Origin: Natribacillus halophilus
GTDB lineage: Bacteria > Bacillota > Bacilli > Bacillales > Marinococcaceae
Direction of reading: 5' to 3'
Assembly (NCBI RefSeq): GCF_900100185.1
Contig: NZ_FNEN01000003.1
Location: forward strand, 203,012-267,011
DNA: 64,000 bases
Shown here: piece by piece, positions 45,959-56,388 of the stretch
Layout: each line of letters begins with the position of its first letter
Position numbering within the stretch: position 1 is the first letter of the stretch
Translations under genes and position numbers: made by a program
The notes under the pieces: model-generated
The model's input: only the letters and a program-made list of their open reading frames with translations
Database searches by the model: none
What the model was told of the DNA's origin: nothing

Positions 45959-47614
45959 CTAGGAGGACGATTCGGTGACCGGGACCCCTTGCCTGTTCAT
46001 ATCCATCTCTTCGACGAGAACATTGGAAAACAATTCATTTAACGTGTTAAGGGGCTTTACGGTGATGCCCTCCACTTGATGCACGACTGTTTCATCGTTA
46101 TCTGCGGGGATAAAGGCGTGGGTCGCACCGGCTTCCTGGGCGGCTGCCACTTTAGAAGGGACACCCCCGACAGGCTTTAATCGACCCCAAATGCTTAATT
46201 CCCCTGTTATGGCCGCATCATTCTTTACCTTTCTTTGGTTGACGGCCGAATAGATCGCAGTGGCGATTGCAGCACCCGCGGAGGGACCGTCAATCGGAGT
46301 GCCGCCCGGAAAGTTTACGTGGATATCATACCTTTCGACAGGCACACGCAAATGTCGCAATACCGTCATGACATTATCAACAGAACTTCTCGCCATACTT
46401 TTGCGCCGAATTGAACGCATTTCATTGCCGGCGTTTTCCTCTTCTGCGATGCCTGTTACCGTCAGCATCCCTTCCCCGCTCGTTTCCTGGGCGGTCGCTT
46501 CGATTTCCAACAACATGCCCAGATCAGGCCCGTAGACTGCGAGTCCATTGACCCGGCCGACGACGGGTTCGGGGTGAATATTCTTCTCCGGTCTTCGGCT
46601 CAGGCGGCTGGCATGCACCACCCATTCGATATCGGAAACATTTATCGACTCCCTTTCTTCGGTCGTCGCCAGCCCGGCCGCAATTTGTACCGTATTCACC
46701 GCCTCACGGCCATTTTTCACATAAGAAGAGACGGTTTCCAGCCCTTGTTCTTCAATGTGCATATTTAAACGTTCTGATGCACTTTTCGCCACGGTGGAGA
46801 GTTCTTTTTGCTTAAGCGGGCGAAAAAAAACCTCGAGACAACGGGAACGAATCGCCGGTGAAATCTCTTCGGGCGTTCGAGTTGTCGCACCGATGAGACG
46901 AAAATCAGCCGGCAGTCCGTTTTGAAATATATCATGGACGTGCGTCGGGATTGAGGTATTTTCTTCACTATAGTAAGCACTTTCGAGAAATACTTTGCGG
47001 TCTTCGAGCACTTTTAACAGTTTATTCAACTGAATGGGATGGAGCTCGCCGATTTCATCGATAAACAGCATTCCCCCGTGTGCTTTTGTAATCGCTCCCG
47101 GTTTAGGTTGGGGGATGCCGGCTTGTCCCATGGATCCGGCCCCCTGATAGATCGGGTCATGAACGGAACCGATCAACGGATCGGCGATCCCTCGTTCGTC
47201 AAAGCGGGCCGTTGTACCGTCGAGCTCGATAAAGGGTGCATCCCCGAGAAACGGGGAGCCCCCGTTCATTTTTGCTTTCTCCATAATCAGACGAGCGGCC
47301 GCGGTCTTACCCACGCCCGGCGGACCGTACACGAGTACGTGCTGGGGGTTGGGACCGCAAAGCGCAGCTTCCAAAGAGCGAATGCCTTCATCCTGGCCGA
47401 TAATGTCGGCAAACGTCAGGGGGCGAACTTTTTCGGCCAATGGCTCATTCAGGGAAATGGATCGTAGTTTTTGCAGTTGATGCATTTCTTTTCGTGATTC
47501 ACGATCCACGGATACACGTTGGGTACGTTGATTTTTAAGTAAGTTCCAAAAGTACAATCCGATAACGATACCGAAAAATACTTGTACGAACATAATTAAT
47601 GACGTGAAGTCCAA
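45959..47614 (-). CDS. lonB: Lon-like protease LonB
   Basis: 551 aa. N-terminal membrane segment (about 4-24) then AAA domain with GPPGVGKTA and MLFIDEIGEL and a C-terminal Lon protease domain with catalytic Ser in DGPSAGAAIA and Lys in GGVPSKVAAAQ. In B. subtilis LonB is a forespore (sigma-F) protein located at the membrane. TTG start. Located between clpX and lonA as in that species. Confidence 0.95.
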   Translation of the reverse strand: MDFTSLIMFVQVFFGIVIGLYFWNLLKNQRTQRVSVDRESRKEMHQLQKLRSISLNEPLAEKVRPLTFADIIGQDEGIRSLEAALCGPNPQHVLVYGPPGVGKTAAARLIMEKAKMNGGSPFLGDAPFIELDGTTARFDERGIADPLIGSVHDPIYQGAGSMGQAGIPQPKPGAITKAHGGMLFIDEIGELHPIQLNKLLKVLEDRKVFLESAYYSEENTSIPTHVHDIFQNGLPADFRLIGATTRTPEEISPAIRSRCLEVFFRPLKQKELSTVAKSASERLNMHIEEQGLETVSSYVKNGREAVNTVQIAAGLATTEERESINVSDIEWVVHASRLSRRPEKNIHPEPVVGRVNGLAVYGPDLGMLLEIEATAQETSGEGMLTVTGIAEEENAGNEMRSIRRKSMARSSVDNVMTVLRHLRVPVERYDIHVNFPGGTPIDGPSAGAAIATAIYSAVNQRKVKNDAAITGELSIWGRLKPVGGVPSKVAAAQEAGATHAFIPADNDETVVHQVEGITVKPLNTLNELFSNVLVEEMDMNRQGVPVTESSS

Positions 47615-47741
47615 AACAGGTTCCTCCTCGCTAATGGTTAGCTCACTGCTCGTTAGTATAACTCTGCAAAACGAACACTATGCCATTCACGAGGAGAAGT
47701 AAGTGGAAATTCTGTCAGGGGATTCCCGGATGAGGGGAATT

Positions 47742-47770
47742 AAAAAACGGCATGGGCTTTACCCATGCCG
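47742..47770 (-). terminator. Terminator of clpX
   Basis: CGGCATGGG (47748-47756) with CCCATGCCG (47762-47770), 5-nt loop, followed on the minus strand by six T. It lies 6 nt after the clpX stop. Confidence 0.92.
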
Positions 47771-47776
47771 CCTGTT

Positions 47777-49057
47777 TTATGCACTTTCCCTCGGTTCATC
47801 GAGTTTGATCAATTCGCCGTCTTGCGTAGTCAGTTCCGGTGAAGCTTCACCCAATACACATTCTGCCGTGATCGTGCATTTGGCAATGTCTTCTTTGGAA
47901 GGAAGATCATACATGATATCGAGCATGATCGATTCGATAATGGAACGAAGGCCACGCGCTCCCGTTTTTCGGTCGATGGCTTCCTTTGCGATTTCGCGCA
48001 GGGCTTCCTCCGTGAAATCAAGCTCAACATCATCGATTTCCAACAACCGCTGATACTGCTTAACGATGGCATTCTTCGGTTTCGTCAAAATCTCCATCAA
48101 TGCAGATTCATCAAGAGGTTTCAGACTGGATATCACCGGTAGCCGCCCGATAAATTCAGGGATTAAACCATAGCGAAGCAAGTCTTCAGGGAGAATTTTA
48201 TCAAGGTATTCCGAATCGTCTATTTCCCCACTCTCGGAGTCCGATCCGAAACCGATCACCTTTTTGCCGAGCCGGCGTTTAACGACTTGATCTATGCCAT
48301 CAAACGCGCCGCCGCATATAAAGAGAACGTTGCTCGTGTCAATTTGGATAAATTCCTGATGAGGATGCTTGCGTCCACCCTGAGGCGGTACGCTCGCGGT
48401 CGTTCCCTCGAGAATTTTTAGAAGGGCCTGTTGGACGCCCTCTCCCGATACGTCTCTTGTGATAGATGGGTTCTCCGATTTACGGGCGACTTTGTCAATC
48501 TCATCGATGTAGATGATGCCTTTTTCGGCTTTTTCAACATCATAATCGGCCGACTGGATAAGTTTCAGGAGAATATTTTCCACGTCTTCGCCAACGTAGC
48601 CGGCTTCCGTTAATGAAGTGGCATCCGCCATCGCAAATGGAACGTTAAGGATGCGGGCGAGTGTCTGCGCCATCAGCGTCTTCCCGCTTCCCGTCGGTCC
48701 AATGAGGCAGATATTACTCTTGGCGATTTCGACATTTTCCCCGCCGGAGTTATCGGAAACGGAGGCGTTCACACGTTTATAATGATTATAAACCGCGACC
48801 GACAGCGATTTCTTTGAGTTTTCCTGCCCGATGACGTAGTCATCGAGGATCTCGTCGATTTCCTGCGGCTTCGGTACTGTTTCCAGTTCTACTTCTTCGT
48901 CCGTGCCCAATTCCTCTTCCACGATTTCCGTGCAAAGTTCAATACACTCATCGCATATATATACACCTGGTCCGGCCACTAGCTTACGGACTTGATCCTG
49001 TGTTTTTCCGCAAAAAGAACATTTGAGTTGCCCTTTTTCCTCGTTGAACTTGATCAT
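47777..49057 (-). CDS. clpX: ATP-dependent Clp unfoldase ClpX
   Basis: 426 aa from ATG 49057 (GAGGGGTGA upstream; a GTG three codons earlier is the longest frame). N-terminal zinc-binding domain CSFC...CDEC, Walker A GPTGSGKT, Walker [11 protein letters not shown], the IGF loop for ClpP contact (KVIGFGS), and sensor-2 GARGLRS. Loads substrates onto ClpP, which is encoded elsewhere. Confidence 0.97.
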   Translation of the reverse strand: MIKFNEEKGQLKCSFCGKTQDQVRKLVAGPGVYICDECIELCTEIVEEELGTDEEVELETVPKPQEIDEILDDYVIGQENSKKSLSVAVYNHYKRVNASVSDNSGGENVEIAKSNICLIGPTGSGKTLMAQTLARILNVPFAMADATSLTEAGYVGEDVENILLKLIQSADYDVEKAEKGIIYIDEIDKVARKSENPSITRDVSGEGVQQALLKILEGTTASVPPQGGRKHPHQEFIQIDTSNVLFICGGAFDGIDQVVKRRLGKKVIGFGSDSESGEIDDSEYLDKILPEDLLRYGLIPEFIGRLPVISSLKPLDESALMEILTKPKNAIVKQYQRLLEIDDVELDFTEEALREIAKEAIDRKTGARGLRSIIESIMLDIMYDLPSKEDIAKCTITAECVLGEASPELTTQDGELIKLDEPRESA

Positions 49058-49197
49058 GTTATTCACCCCTCACTGTATAGTGTACCTTACACCCTACCCT
49101 TACTCCCAGTCAAACAAAATACGTTGGCTACAACCTAGGCTACCCATTCTACATGAGCTTTACGTTACAAAAAGCAAATTCATGCGTTTATTTTTGA

Positions 49198-49245
49198 ATA
49201 AAAAATACCTGGCTTATCGCCAAGCCCGGTGAACCTGCAAAAAAA
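49198..49245 (+). repeat. Interspersed element, copy F (minimal, degenerate)
   Basis: Retains CCTGGCTTATCGCCAAGCC, the first half-hairpin, then passes directly to CCTGCAAAAAAA. The middle of the element is missing. Its 3' A-run is the T-tract of the tig terminator. The rest of 49058-49197 holds the clpX upstream region with no clear promoter. Confidence 0.75.
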
Positions 49246-49272
49246 GGAAGACACGAGTGTTGTTCGTGTCTT
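49239..49272 (-). terminator. Terminator of tig
   Basis: AAGACACGA (49248-49256) pairs with TCGTGTCTT (49264-49272), followed on the minus strand by CC and seven T supplied by repeat copy F. The tig stop is at 49294. Confidence 0.85.
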
Positions 49273-49293
49273 TTTATAGTTTTCTTCCTCAGT

Positions 49294-50625
49294 TTACGTC
49301 TGTTCTTCTTCGGTTTCCCCATCTTCCTCTTTCGCTTCAACCGTTACACTGTTGTCGACGAGGAACTGAAGGGCGGATTGCATACGCAACTCATTTTTTA
49401 ATGTCTCGATGTTGCCCTGCATCTCAAGAAATTGGCGGATTTCTTCTTTGTCCCTTTGGTTCGCTTCCGCGATCTGCTCGAGCTGTTCCTCTATTTTCTC
49501 ATCATCAGCCTCGAGTTCTTCGGCATCAGCAATCGCTTCGAGCACCAAATTCATGCGTACCCGTTTTTCGGCTTCCGGCTTAAACTGTTCTTTCATACCT
49601 TCTTCGTCCGTGCCCGCCATTTGATAATACATATCCATAGAGATGCCTTGCGATTCAAACTGCTGCTGCATTTCCTGGGCCATCCGGTCGGTTTCACTTT
49701 TAATCATTCCATTCGGAACATCGACGCTCGCGTTATCTCGAGCTTTTTCCACAACGGTATCCTGCTGATGGTGTTCTTTCTCATGTTCTTTATTGTGTTC
49801 CAGTTCTTCCCGTTTTTGTTTTTTCAATTCGTCGAGCGTTTCGATTTCCTCATCAACGTCTTTGGCGAGTTCGTCATCCAGTTCGGGAAGTTCCTTGCGT
49901 TTAACTTCGTGTAACTTAACCTCGAAAGTGGCCGGTTGGCCCGCTAAATCTTCAGCGCCATAATCCTCGGGGAAAGTCACTTCAACGGTTTTTTCGTCAC
50001 CGGGTTCCATGCCCACCATTTGTTCTTCGAAGCCGGGGATAAACTGTCCGGCGCCCAGCTCAAGCGAATGGTTTTCCGCCTGGCCGCCTTCAAATGGTTC
50101 ACCATCCATGAAACCTTCGAAGTCGAAGATAACCGTATCTCCTTCCTGGGCGGCTTCCTCTACAACGACGAGGTCCGAGTGTTGTTCGCGGAGTTGTTCA
50201 AGTTCGTTCTCAACTTCCTCTTCACTGACCGACGTGTCAAATTCTTCTATCTCGAGGCCTTTGTATTGGCCAAGCTCGACTTCAGGTTTGACTTCGACCG
50301 TCGCTTTAAATACGAGCGGCTCTCCTTTTTCAATTTCTTCCAGGTCGATCTCCGGTTGATCCACCGGCTCGATTCCGGTTTCTTCAATAGCCTTGGAATA
50401 GGCAGGAGGAACGACAATATCCACCGCGTCCTGATAAAGGGCTTCAACCCCAAAACGTTGTTCAAAAATTTGCCGTGGCACCTTGCCTTTTCGAAATCCG
50501 GGGATATCCACATCTTTTTTCACTTTTTGAAATGCTTGATCAAGCGCAGACTTGAATTCGTCTGCTCCTACTTCTACGGTAAGGACGCCTTGATTTCCTT
50601 CGCCCTTTTCCCATTTGGCAGTCAT
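49294..50625 (-). CDS. tig: Trigger factor
   Basis: Ribosome-associated chaperone and peptidyl-prolyl isomerase. 443 aa. Ribosome-binding signature GFRKGKVPRQIFEQRFG, PPIase domain from EGDTVIFDFEGFMDGEPF, and a C-terminal helical domain. ATG start; promoter at 50678-50705. Unusually acidic tail (EAKEEDGETEEEQT). Confidence 0.97.
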   Translation of the reverse strand: MTAKWEKGEGNQGVLTVEVGADEFKSALDQAFQKVKKDVDIPGFRKGKVPRQIFEQRFGVEALYQDAVDIVVPPAYSKAIEETGIEPVDQPEIDLEEIEKGEPLVFKATVEVKPEVELGQYKGLEIEEFDTSVSEEEVENELEQLREQHSDLVVVEEAAQEGDTVIFDFEGFMDGEPFEGGQAENHSLELGAGQFIPGFEEQMVGMEPGDEKTVEVTFPEDYGAEDLAGQPATFEVKLHEVKRKELPELDDELAKDVDEEIETLDELKKQKREELEHNKEHEKEHHQQDTVVEKARDNASVDVPNGMIKSETDRMAQEMQQQFESQGISMDMYYQMAGTDEEGMKEQFKPEAEKRVRMNLVLEAIADAEELEADDEKIEEQLEQIAEANQRDKEEIRQFLEMQGNIETLKNELRMQSALQFLVDNSVTVEAKEEDGETEEEQT

Positions 50626-50677
50626 TTATATTTTCCCTCCAAGTTTCATAGGTTACGCTCTGGTTTACAACCCCTAC

Positions 50678-50705
50678 ATTATAACATAAACCACCATCAT
50701 TTCAA
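50678..50705 (-). promoter_or_regulatory. SigA promoter of tig
   Basis: -35 TTGAAA at 50705-50700, 16-nt spacer, consensus -10 TATAAT at 50683-50678. Start expected near 50671. Confidence 0.8.
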
Positions 50706-50725
50706 CGCCTACGCAGCAGATATCT

Positions 50726-51715
50726 TCATCTCATCGCCTTCAGCAACCTCTCTACTTCCGAAGCATCCGCTCCATAATAAGGGATGATCCACTTCTGGTC
50801 TTCATCATTTCCCATGTACCTTGTACTTTCTACATGGATGGCTGCGGCCCAATCATGGGCAGCTGCTTCCGGAAGGGGAAAAGGATACTGCTCCATAAGT
50901 AACCATTCCAGGATCGACTGCGCCGTTTCATACAACATCGGGTTTTCCTGTGCCAATGTCTCCTCCAGGAGGCTGAAAATAGGTTGTTTTCGTTCGGACT
51001 CATAGTCTGTAAAACTGTCCAGTTGCGTCGGAATGATGGTTTTCTCCCGTCCCTGTTTGCGTACGGGAAGGGGTGTGCCTACTCCCCAATCTTTCAATAA
51101 TAATAAAATCAACGTCTTTAGCATACCCGTCGTGTGATCATGGACAAGTGCTGCCTGGAATGTCGATTTCACACGCGGCCATGATAACTGTTTCAACTGC
51201 TGAAAGGAACGCCATTGTTCTTCTGAAGAAAGCGCAAAGATTCCTGCGTCTTTATCGGGTTCATCGGAAAAATCGGCTTCCTCCTCTTCACTCGCTTCCA
51301 GCGATAACGGACTTTTTCTCATCGTTTGCGCCGTCGCCAGAAATTGATAAAATTGTTCCGCGTATTTCGCCGGGAGTCCTTGCTTTTGCAGTCTTTCTAT
51401 CGTATGGACGACCGCGTCCCATTCGCCGAGCTGTACGAGCGCGGAGACATAAAAGAACAGGACTTCATAATATTCGCCCATGCCTGCGTGCAGCATATCT
51501 TTAGCCGTTTGCTTACCCTCTTCAAGATATCCCAGTTCGAGCAAACAAACGAGGCGCCCGTAATGCGCCTGCTCATGGGCGTCATCATAGTCGAGAATGT
51601 GATTGAAATGCTGTAATCCCCGCTGAAAGTCTCCCGCTTCCAGGGAGCTCAAGCCATCGCTCAGCAGACGCTTGATCGTCCCCGGAAACAGGACGACATT
51701 ATCATTGTCACGCAA
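50726..51715 (-). CDS. ysoA: TPR-repeat protein, YsoA-like
   Basis: 329 aa. The N-terminal half has tetratricopeptide-like pairs (SSLEAGDFQRGLQHFNHIL, GYLEEGKQTAKDML). The middle is acidic and the C-terminus is less clear. TTG start with GGAGAGG upstream. Position just upstream of tig matches B. subtilis ysoA. Function unknown; TPR proteins usually mediate protein contacts. Confidence 0.82.
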   Translation of the reverse strand: MRDNDNVVLFPGTIKRLLSDGLSSLEAGDFQRGLQHFNHILDYDDAHEQAHYGRLVCLLELGYLEEGKQTAKDMLHAGMGEYYEVLFFYVSALVQLGEWDAVVHTIERLQKQGLPAKYAEQFYQFLATAQTMRKSPLSLEASEEEEADFSDEPDKDAGIFALSSEEQWRSFQQLKQLSWPRVKSTFQAALVHDHTTGMLKTLILLLLKDWGVGTPLPVRKQGREKTIIPTQLDSFTDYESERKQPIFSLLEETLAQENPMLYETAQSILEWLLMEQYPFPLPEAAAHDWAAAIHVESTRYMGNDEDQKWIIPYYGADASEVERLLKAMR

Positions 51716-51746
51716 AACCTCTCCACCTTACTTTTTAAACGCGCTA

Positions 51747-53180
51747 TCATTCTTGCACGTCTTGCTTTTCCGCTTTATTTTTCCCAAAGTATAATACGCC
51801 CAATAACCAGAAAGCAATCATCAAAATCGTAACGGCAATTAAAACGGGGATCGGTCCAAACTGGATGATAAACGGTATGGACGCAGCTGTCACCAAGCCA
51901 CCGCCAACCATGGGCTCGAACAGAATTTGTTTATAACCGAAAGCCTTTAAGGCCGGTGATTTGTTTTCGGGATCTACGATGCGCATGAGCAAAATGCCGG
52001 TAGCCGCGACCCCCATCGATTGTCCAAGGTCTCCCATACCCCTTTCAAACCAATAACTCGGGATCATGCGCGGAGCGAGATACATGAAAAACACGATATT
52101 CAGCGTGACGCCGGCAACTGCCAGAATCGCAAACGGAATAATATTGTCCCCGATAACAGAAAGGCTCAGCGTCGCCATCGCGCTTACGATGAGCAAGTCA
52201 AGGGCTATGCCCTGAATCCGGCTGATCGTAGCACTATCCACAATTTCTGCCTTGTCCGTTTTGGCAATCACAATCTGGACAATAATCCCGCCGATCATCG
52301 CGATCGGAAACAATGGGACATACTCAAACAGGTACACACCATAAGCACTCCCATACGTCACATCTTCCAGCCAGACGAACGCTTCCAATATGATATAGCC
52401 GAGGAAGATGGCCAGACCGACGAGGCCAACGTGGAAAGCTAACGGCTCAATGGAAATGGGCGATGTTGTCAATTTGCCGGCGGACTCGCGGTCCTCTTCC
52501 TGGATCACACCTGTCATCTGCGCCGAGGAAATATCATCGGGATGATTTAATGTCTTGGAGACCCCTTTACGAGCAGCCCAGTTAATAAAAATAATACCGA
52601 CAATGACCCCGCTCAAAATTCCGACTGTAGCCAAGCCAAGAGCTAAATCTTGTCCCTCCGGAAAACCGAGCTCTTCAAATGTGCTGCCTAAGCCTGCCGC
52701 AGTCCCATGTCCACCGACAAAACTGATCTCAATGAGCGCACCTACAGCCGGGCTTAAATTAAATAACGGCGTAATGACCGTGATAGCGAGTAAGATCCCC
52801 ACCACATATTGAGCCCAGGAGATCGTATAACCGAGCGCGACTTGCGGCCCACCCGTTCTCCATATTTCCTGAACTCTCGGAATGGCGAAGCCGATAAACA
52901 AACACGCAAATACGACATTAATCAACAGTTCAGGTAACTCGGCCCATACTTCAAACATGTCCTCTGTAAAAAGGCCATGATCGAAGGCCTCGTCGCCGCG
53001 GGTTGCCGTCATAATTCGCCCTAAAACTTCAGGGCCGAGCAGCAACGCAAAAAAACCGCCGATAATCGAGCTGGGTAAAAATAGCTTCTGGAAAAGCGGC
53101 ACTTTCAGTCGAATCCATTTTCCGATAATTAATATAATGCTAATGACCACGAGGGCAAAGCCCGCTACTTCTAGTGACAC
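51747..53180 (-). CDS. gltS: Sodium:glutamate symporter, GltS/ESS family
   Basis: 477 aa with about twelve hydrophobic segments. ESS-family regions: FLPSSIIGGFFALLLGPEVLG at the N-terminus and ALIEISFVGGHGTAAGLG, the re-entrant signature. A hydrophilic central loop (KTLNHPDDISSAQMTGVIQEED) makes it longer than E. coli GltS. GTG start with GGAGGTTGAGG upstream. It is inserted between leuD and ysoA, which adjoin in B. subtilis. Glutamate import would fit an osmolyte role in a halophile (inference). Confidence 0.85.
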   Translation of the reverse strand: MSLEVAGFALVVISIILIIGKWIRLKVPLFQKLFLPSSIIGGFFALLLGPEVLGRIMTATRGDEAFDHGLFTEDMFEVWAELPELLINVVFACLFIGFAIPRVQEIWRTGGPQVALGYTISWAQYVVGILLAITVITPLFNLSPAVGALIEISFVGGHGTAAGLGSTFEELGFPEGQDLALGLATVGILSGVIVGIIFINWAARKGVSKTLNHPDDISSAQMTGVIQEEDRESAGKLTTSPISIEPLAFHVGLVGLAIFLGYIILEAFVWLEDVTYGSAYGVYLFEYVPLFPIAMIGGIIVQIVIAKTDKAEIVDSATISRIQGIALDLLIVSAMATLSLSVIGDNIIPFAILAVAGVTLNIVFFMYLAPRMIPSYWFERGMGDLGQSMGVAATGILLMRIVDPENKSPALKAFGYKQILFEPMVGGGLVTAASIPFIIQFGPIPVLIAVTILMIAFWLLGVLYFGKNKAEKQDVQE

Positions 53181-53248
53181 ACATCCTCAACCTCCTTCTC
53201 TTTCAAATTTTTCTCTTTCATTCTTCCCTATGTATAACGGTATGAAAC

Positions 53249-53278
53249 AAAAAAAATACGCCCTAGCCCAGGCGTATT
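53249..53278 (-). terminator. Terminator of the ilv-leu operon
   Basis: AATACGCC (53255-53262) with GGCGTATT (53271-53278), followed on the minus strand by a T-run. It lies 5 nt after the leuD stop. Confidence 0.9.
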
Positions 53279-53283
53279 CTTTG

Positions 53284-53865
53284 CTACTCAGCTTTTTCAT
53301 ATGCGCGGATATAATCTTCATACTGAAGCGTGACCCCGATTTCATCCAACCCGTAAACGAGCATGTTTTTCCAGTACGGATCAATCTCAAACGTGTGAAT
53401 AGCCCCGCTCTCGTCGGTAACTGTTTGCTCTTGCAGGTTGACGTGTAATTGAAACGAGTGGCTTTGCCCTTTTTCCAGCCATGATTGCACGAGTGTCTCC
53501 GGCATGCGCAAGGGCAATAACCCGTTTTTAAAACTGTTGTTATAAAAAATGTCACCGAAACTGGGCGCGATGACCACCTGGAACCCGTAATCTTTCAAGG
53601 CCCAGGCTGCGTGCTCACGGGAAGAACCGCAGCCAAAGTTGTGGTCGCTGATTAAGATCGAGGCCCCCTTCATATGCGGTTGATTCAAGGGAAAATCGGG
53701 GTTTTCCCGATTATCATCCAGAAATCGCCAGTTAAAGAAAAGAAATTGCCCGAATCCGGTGCGTTCGACCCTTTTTAAAAATTGCTTCGGAATGATTTGA
53801 TCGGTATCGACATTGACATAAGGGAGCGCGGCGACACTGCCCTGATGTTCGCGAAAAGCTTCCAT
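53284..53865 (-). CDS. leuD: 3-isopropylmalate dehydratase small subunit
   Basis: 193 aa swivel subunit. Signature NVDTDQIIPKQFLKR and NFGCGSSREHAAWAL. Pairs with LeuC to isomerise 2-isopropylmalate. ATG with GGAGGGGAG upstream; 11 nt after leuC. Last gene of the operon. Confidence 0.96.
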   Translation of the reverse strand: MEAFREHQGSVAALPYVNVDTDQIIPKQFLKRVERTGFGQFLFFNWRFLDDNRENPDFPLNQPHMKGASILISDHNFGCGSSREHAAWALKDYGFQVVIAPSFGDIFYNNSFKNGLLPLRMPETLVQSWLEKGQSHSFQLHVNLQEQTVTDESGAIHTFEIDPYWKNMLVYGLDEIGVTLQYEDYIRAYEKAE

Positions 53866-53876
53866 AATCTCCCCTC

Positions 53877-55289
53877 CTAGGCGTGTTCTTGAGCCTCAAC
53901 TTCCCGGACGTCTACGAATCGTCCGTGCACGGCAGCGGCAGCGGCCATAATCGGGCTCATCAAATGCGTGCGTGCGCCTTTGCCTTGCCTTCCTTCGAAA
54001 TTTCGGTTCGAGGTGGACGCACACCGTTCTCCTTCCGGCACCTGATCGGGGTTCATACCCAGACACATGCTGCAACCGGCTGCCCGCCAATCGAAGCCGG
54101 CATCGATAAACACCTCGGCCAGACCTTCGTCTTCAGCTTGCCGCTTCACTTGCATCGAGCCCGGAACGACGAGGGCACGAACACCGGGAGCGACTTTTTT
54201 TCCTTTTAAATATTTGGCAGCTTCACGCAAGTCACTGATGCGCGCGTTCGTGCACGATCCGAGAAATACGTGCTCAATGCTGATATCGGTCATTTTCGTC
54301 CCCGGGGTTAAGGCCATATAGTCAAGAGACTGCTGTATACCTCTTTGTTCCGCTCCCGTTTTCCCGTCCTCGGGAGAGGGAACTTCACCGTCAATAGCAA
54401 CCCCTTGCCCCGGATTGGTTCCCCAGGTGATCATCGGCTTTACGTCTGAAGCGTCTAAAACGAGGGTGCTGTCAAACGTAGCATCAGCGTCCGTGGCCAG
54501 TTCTTTCCACGCTTCCACCTGCTCCTGATAGGCTTCACCCTGCTCGACATTGGGGCGACCTTCCAAGTAGTCAAACGTCACCTGGTCCGGGCTGATCAAG
54601 CCGGCACGGGCACCGCCTTCAATCGACATGTTACAAATCGTCATCCGCTCTTCCATCGTTAAGCCGCGAATCGCTTCGCCGCGGTATTCAACGACATGAC
54701 CGGAGCCGAAGTTCACACCGTATTTGGCGATGAGGGCGAGAATAATATCTTTCGCACTCACGCCAGGCGATAGCCGCCCGTCGATGCGCACTTCCATCGT
54801 TTGCGGGCGATTTTGCCATAAACTTTGCGCGGCCAGCACATGTTCCACTTCACTCGTGCCGATGCCAAACGCCAGGGCTCCGAAAGCGCCGTGGGTGGAC
54901 GTGTGGCTGTCTCCGCACACGATCGTCTTCCCGGGCTGCGTAAGGCCAAGCTCGGGGCCGATGATATGGACGATGCCGTTATTCGGGCTGTCAAGGCCCG
55001 CGAGTTCCACGCCAAAATCCTTGCAATTATCGACGAGTACATCCATCTGTTTTTTGGCGATGATATCCGTGATCGATTCCCGGTCTTTGGTGGGCACATT
55101 ATGATCCATCGTTGCGTACGTCAAATCCGGCCGCCGCACGTTCCGTCCCGCCAGCCTTAAGCCTTCAAAGGCCTGGGGGGACGTCACTTCGTGTACCAAG
55201 TGCAGGTCGATATACATTAAATCCGGTTTGCCCTCTTCCTGGTAAACCATATGACGATCCCAAATTTTTTCAATGATCGTTTTCCCCAT
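53877..55289 (-). CDS. leuC: 3-isopropylmalate dehydratase large subunit
   Basis: 470 aa aconitase-type subunit. [4Fe-4S] Cys in [10 protein letters not shown] and [34 protein letters not shown] is diagnostic. ATG with AAGGAGG upstream; 13 nt after leuB. Confidence 0.97.
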   Translation of the reverse strand: MGKTIIEKIWDRHMVYQEEGKPDLMYIDLHLVHEVTSPQAFEGLRLAGRNVRRPDLTYATMDHNVPTKDRESITDIIAKKQMDVLVDNCKDFGVELAGLDSPNNGIVHIIGPELGLTQPGKTIVCGDSHTSTHGAFGALAFGIGTSEVEHVLAAQSLWQNRPQTMEVRIDGRLSPGVSAKDIILALIAKYGVNFGSGHVVEYRGEAIRGLTMEERMTICNMSIEGGARAGLISPDQVTFDYLEGRPNVEQGEAYQEQVEAWKELATDADATFDSTLVLDASDVKPMITWGTNPGQGVAIDGEVPSPEDGKTGAEQRGIQQSLDYMALTPGTKMTDISIEHVFLGSCTNARISDLREAAKYLKGKKVAPGVRALVVPGSMQVKRQAEDEGLAEVFIDAGFDWRAAGCSMCLGMNPDQVPEGERCASTSNRNFEGRQGKGARTHLMSPIMAAAAAVHGRFVDVREVEAQEHA

Positions 55290-55302
55290 CGCACTTCCCT
55301 CC

Positions 55303-56376
55303 TTATTCGAGTGCTTTCACGACGGCTTCTGTCATCTCCGTTGTCGTCACCGCTTGTGTCGACTCTGTGATATCCGCCGTGCGATAACCAGCTTCCAACA
55401 CTTTTTCCAGCGCGTTCTCGATACGAGTGGCTTCTTCTTCCATTTGCAACCCGTACTTTAGCATCATTGCCGCTGAAGCAATCGCCGCTAACGGGTTCGC
55501 ACGATTTTTGCCGGCGATATCCGGGGCTGAGCCGTGTACCGGCTCATAAAGACCGATGCCGGTCGCGCCGAGGCTTGCAGATGGCAATAGTCCAAGGGAA
55601 CCTGTTAACATGGACGCTTCATCGCTAAGAATATCCCCGAACGTATTCTCCGTCACGATTACGTCAAAGGCCGTCGGTTGCGCGATCAGTTGCATCGCTG
55701 CGTTATCGACGAGCATATGCTCAAGCGTGATATCCGGATACGTTTCTGCGCATTCCGTGACCGTTTCTCTCCATAGTCGGCTCGATTCCAGCACGTTGGC
55801 CTTATCAACAGACAAAACCTTGCCCTCTCGTACACGCGCCGCTTCGAAGGCCCGCTCGGCAATGCGCTTGATTTCCGATTGTTTATAGGCAAGCGTATCA
55901 ATGGCCTGCTCCTCTCCGTCGATCGTTTCGCGTTTTTTCGGCTCTCCGAAATAAAGTCCGCCCGTGAGCTCTCTTACGATCATAAAATCAACACCCGCCA
56001 CGATGTCTGTTTTTAACGGAGAGGCGTCAATCAGCGCTTCATAAGCTTTAACAGGTCGCAAATTGGCATATAAATCAAGCATTTTCCTGATACCCAACAA
56101 GCCCTGTTCCGGTCGTTGGTCTCCCGGAAGATGGTCCCATTCCGGACCACCCACGGCACCGAGGAGGATCCCGTCACTTTCAGCACTGATCTCTCTTGTT
56201 TCCAAGGGGAGGGGGTCACCTTTTTCATCGATGGCACTGCCCCCGATCAAACCTTCCCTGAAAACAAATTCATGGTCATATAAACGCCCGATACTTTCCA
56301 GTACTTGTATAGCTGCCCTTGTCACCTCGGGGCCTATGCCATCCCCGGGGAGCACGGCAATTGTTTTTTTCGTCAT
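55303..56376 (-). CDS. leuB: 3-isopropylmalate dehydrogenase
   Basis: 357 aa, NAD-dependent oxidative decarboxylase. N-terminal [17 protein letters not shown], signature [27 protein letters not shown], and [21 protein letters not shown] 56376; 12 nt after leuA. Confidence 0.97.
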   Translation of the reverse strand: MTKKTIAVLPGDGIGPEVTRAAIQVLESIGRLYDHEFVFREGLIGGSAIDEKGDPLPLETREISAESDGILLGAVGGPEWDHLPGDQRPEQGLLGIRKMLDLYANLRPVKAYEALIDASPLKTDIVAGVDFMIVRELTGGLYFGEPKKRETIDGEEQAIDTLAYKQSEIKRIAERAFEAARVREGKVLSVDKANVLESSRLWRETVTECAETYPDITLEHMLVDNAAMQLIAQPTAFDVIVTENTFGDILSDEASMLTGSLGLLPSASLGATGIGLYEPVHGSAPDIAGKNRANPLAAIASAAMMLKYGLQMEEEATRIENALEKVLEAGYRTADITESTQAVTTTEMTEAVVKALE

Positions 56377-56388
56377 AAAATCCGTCCT

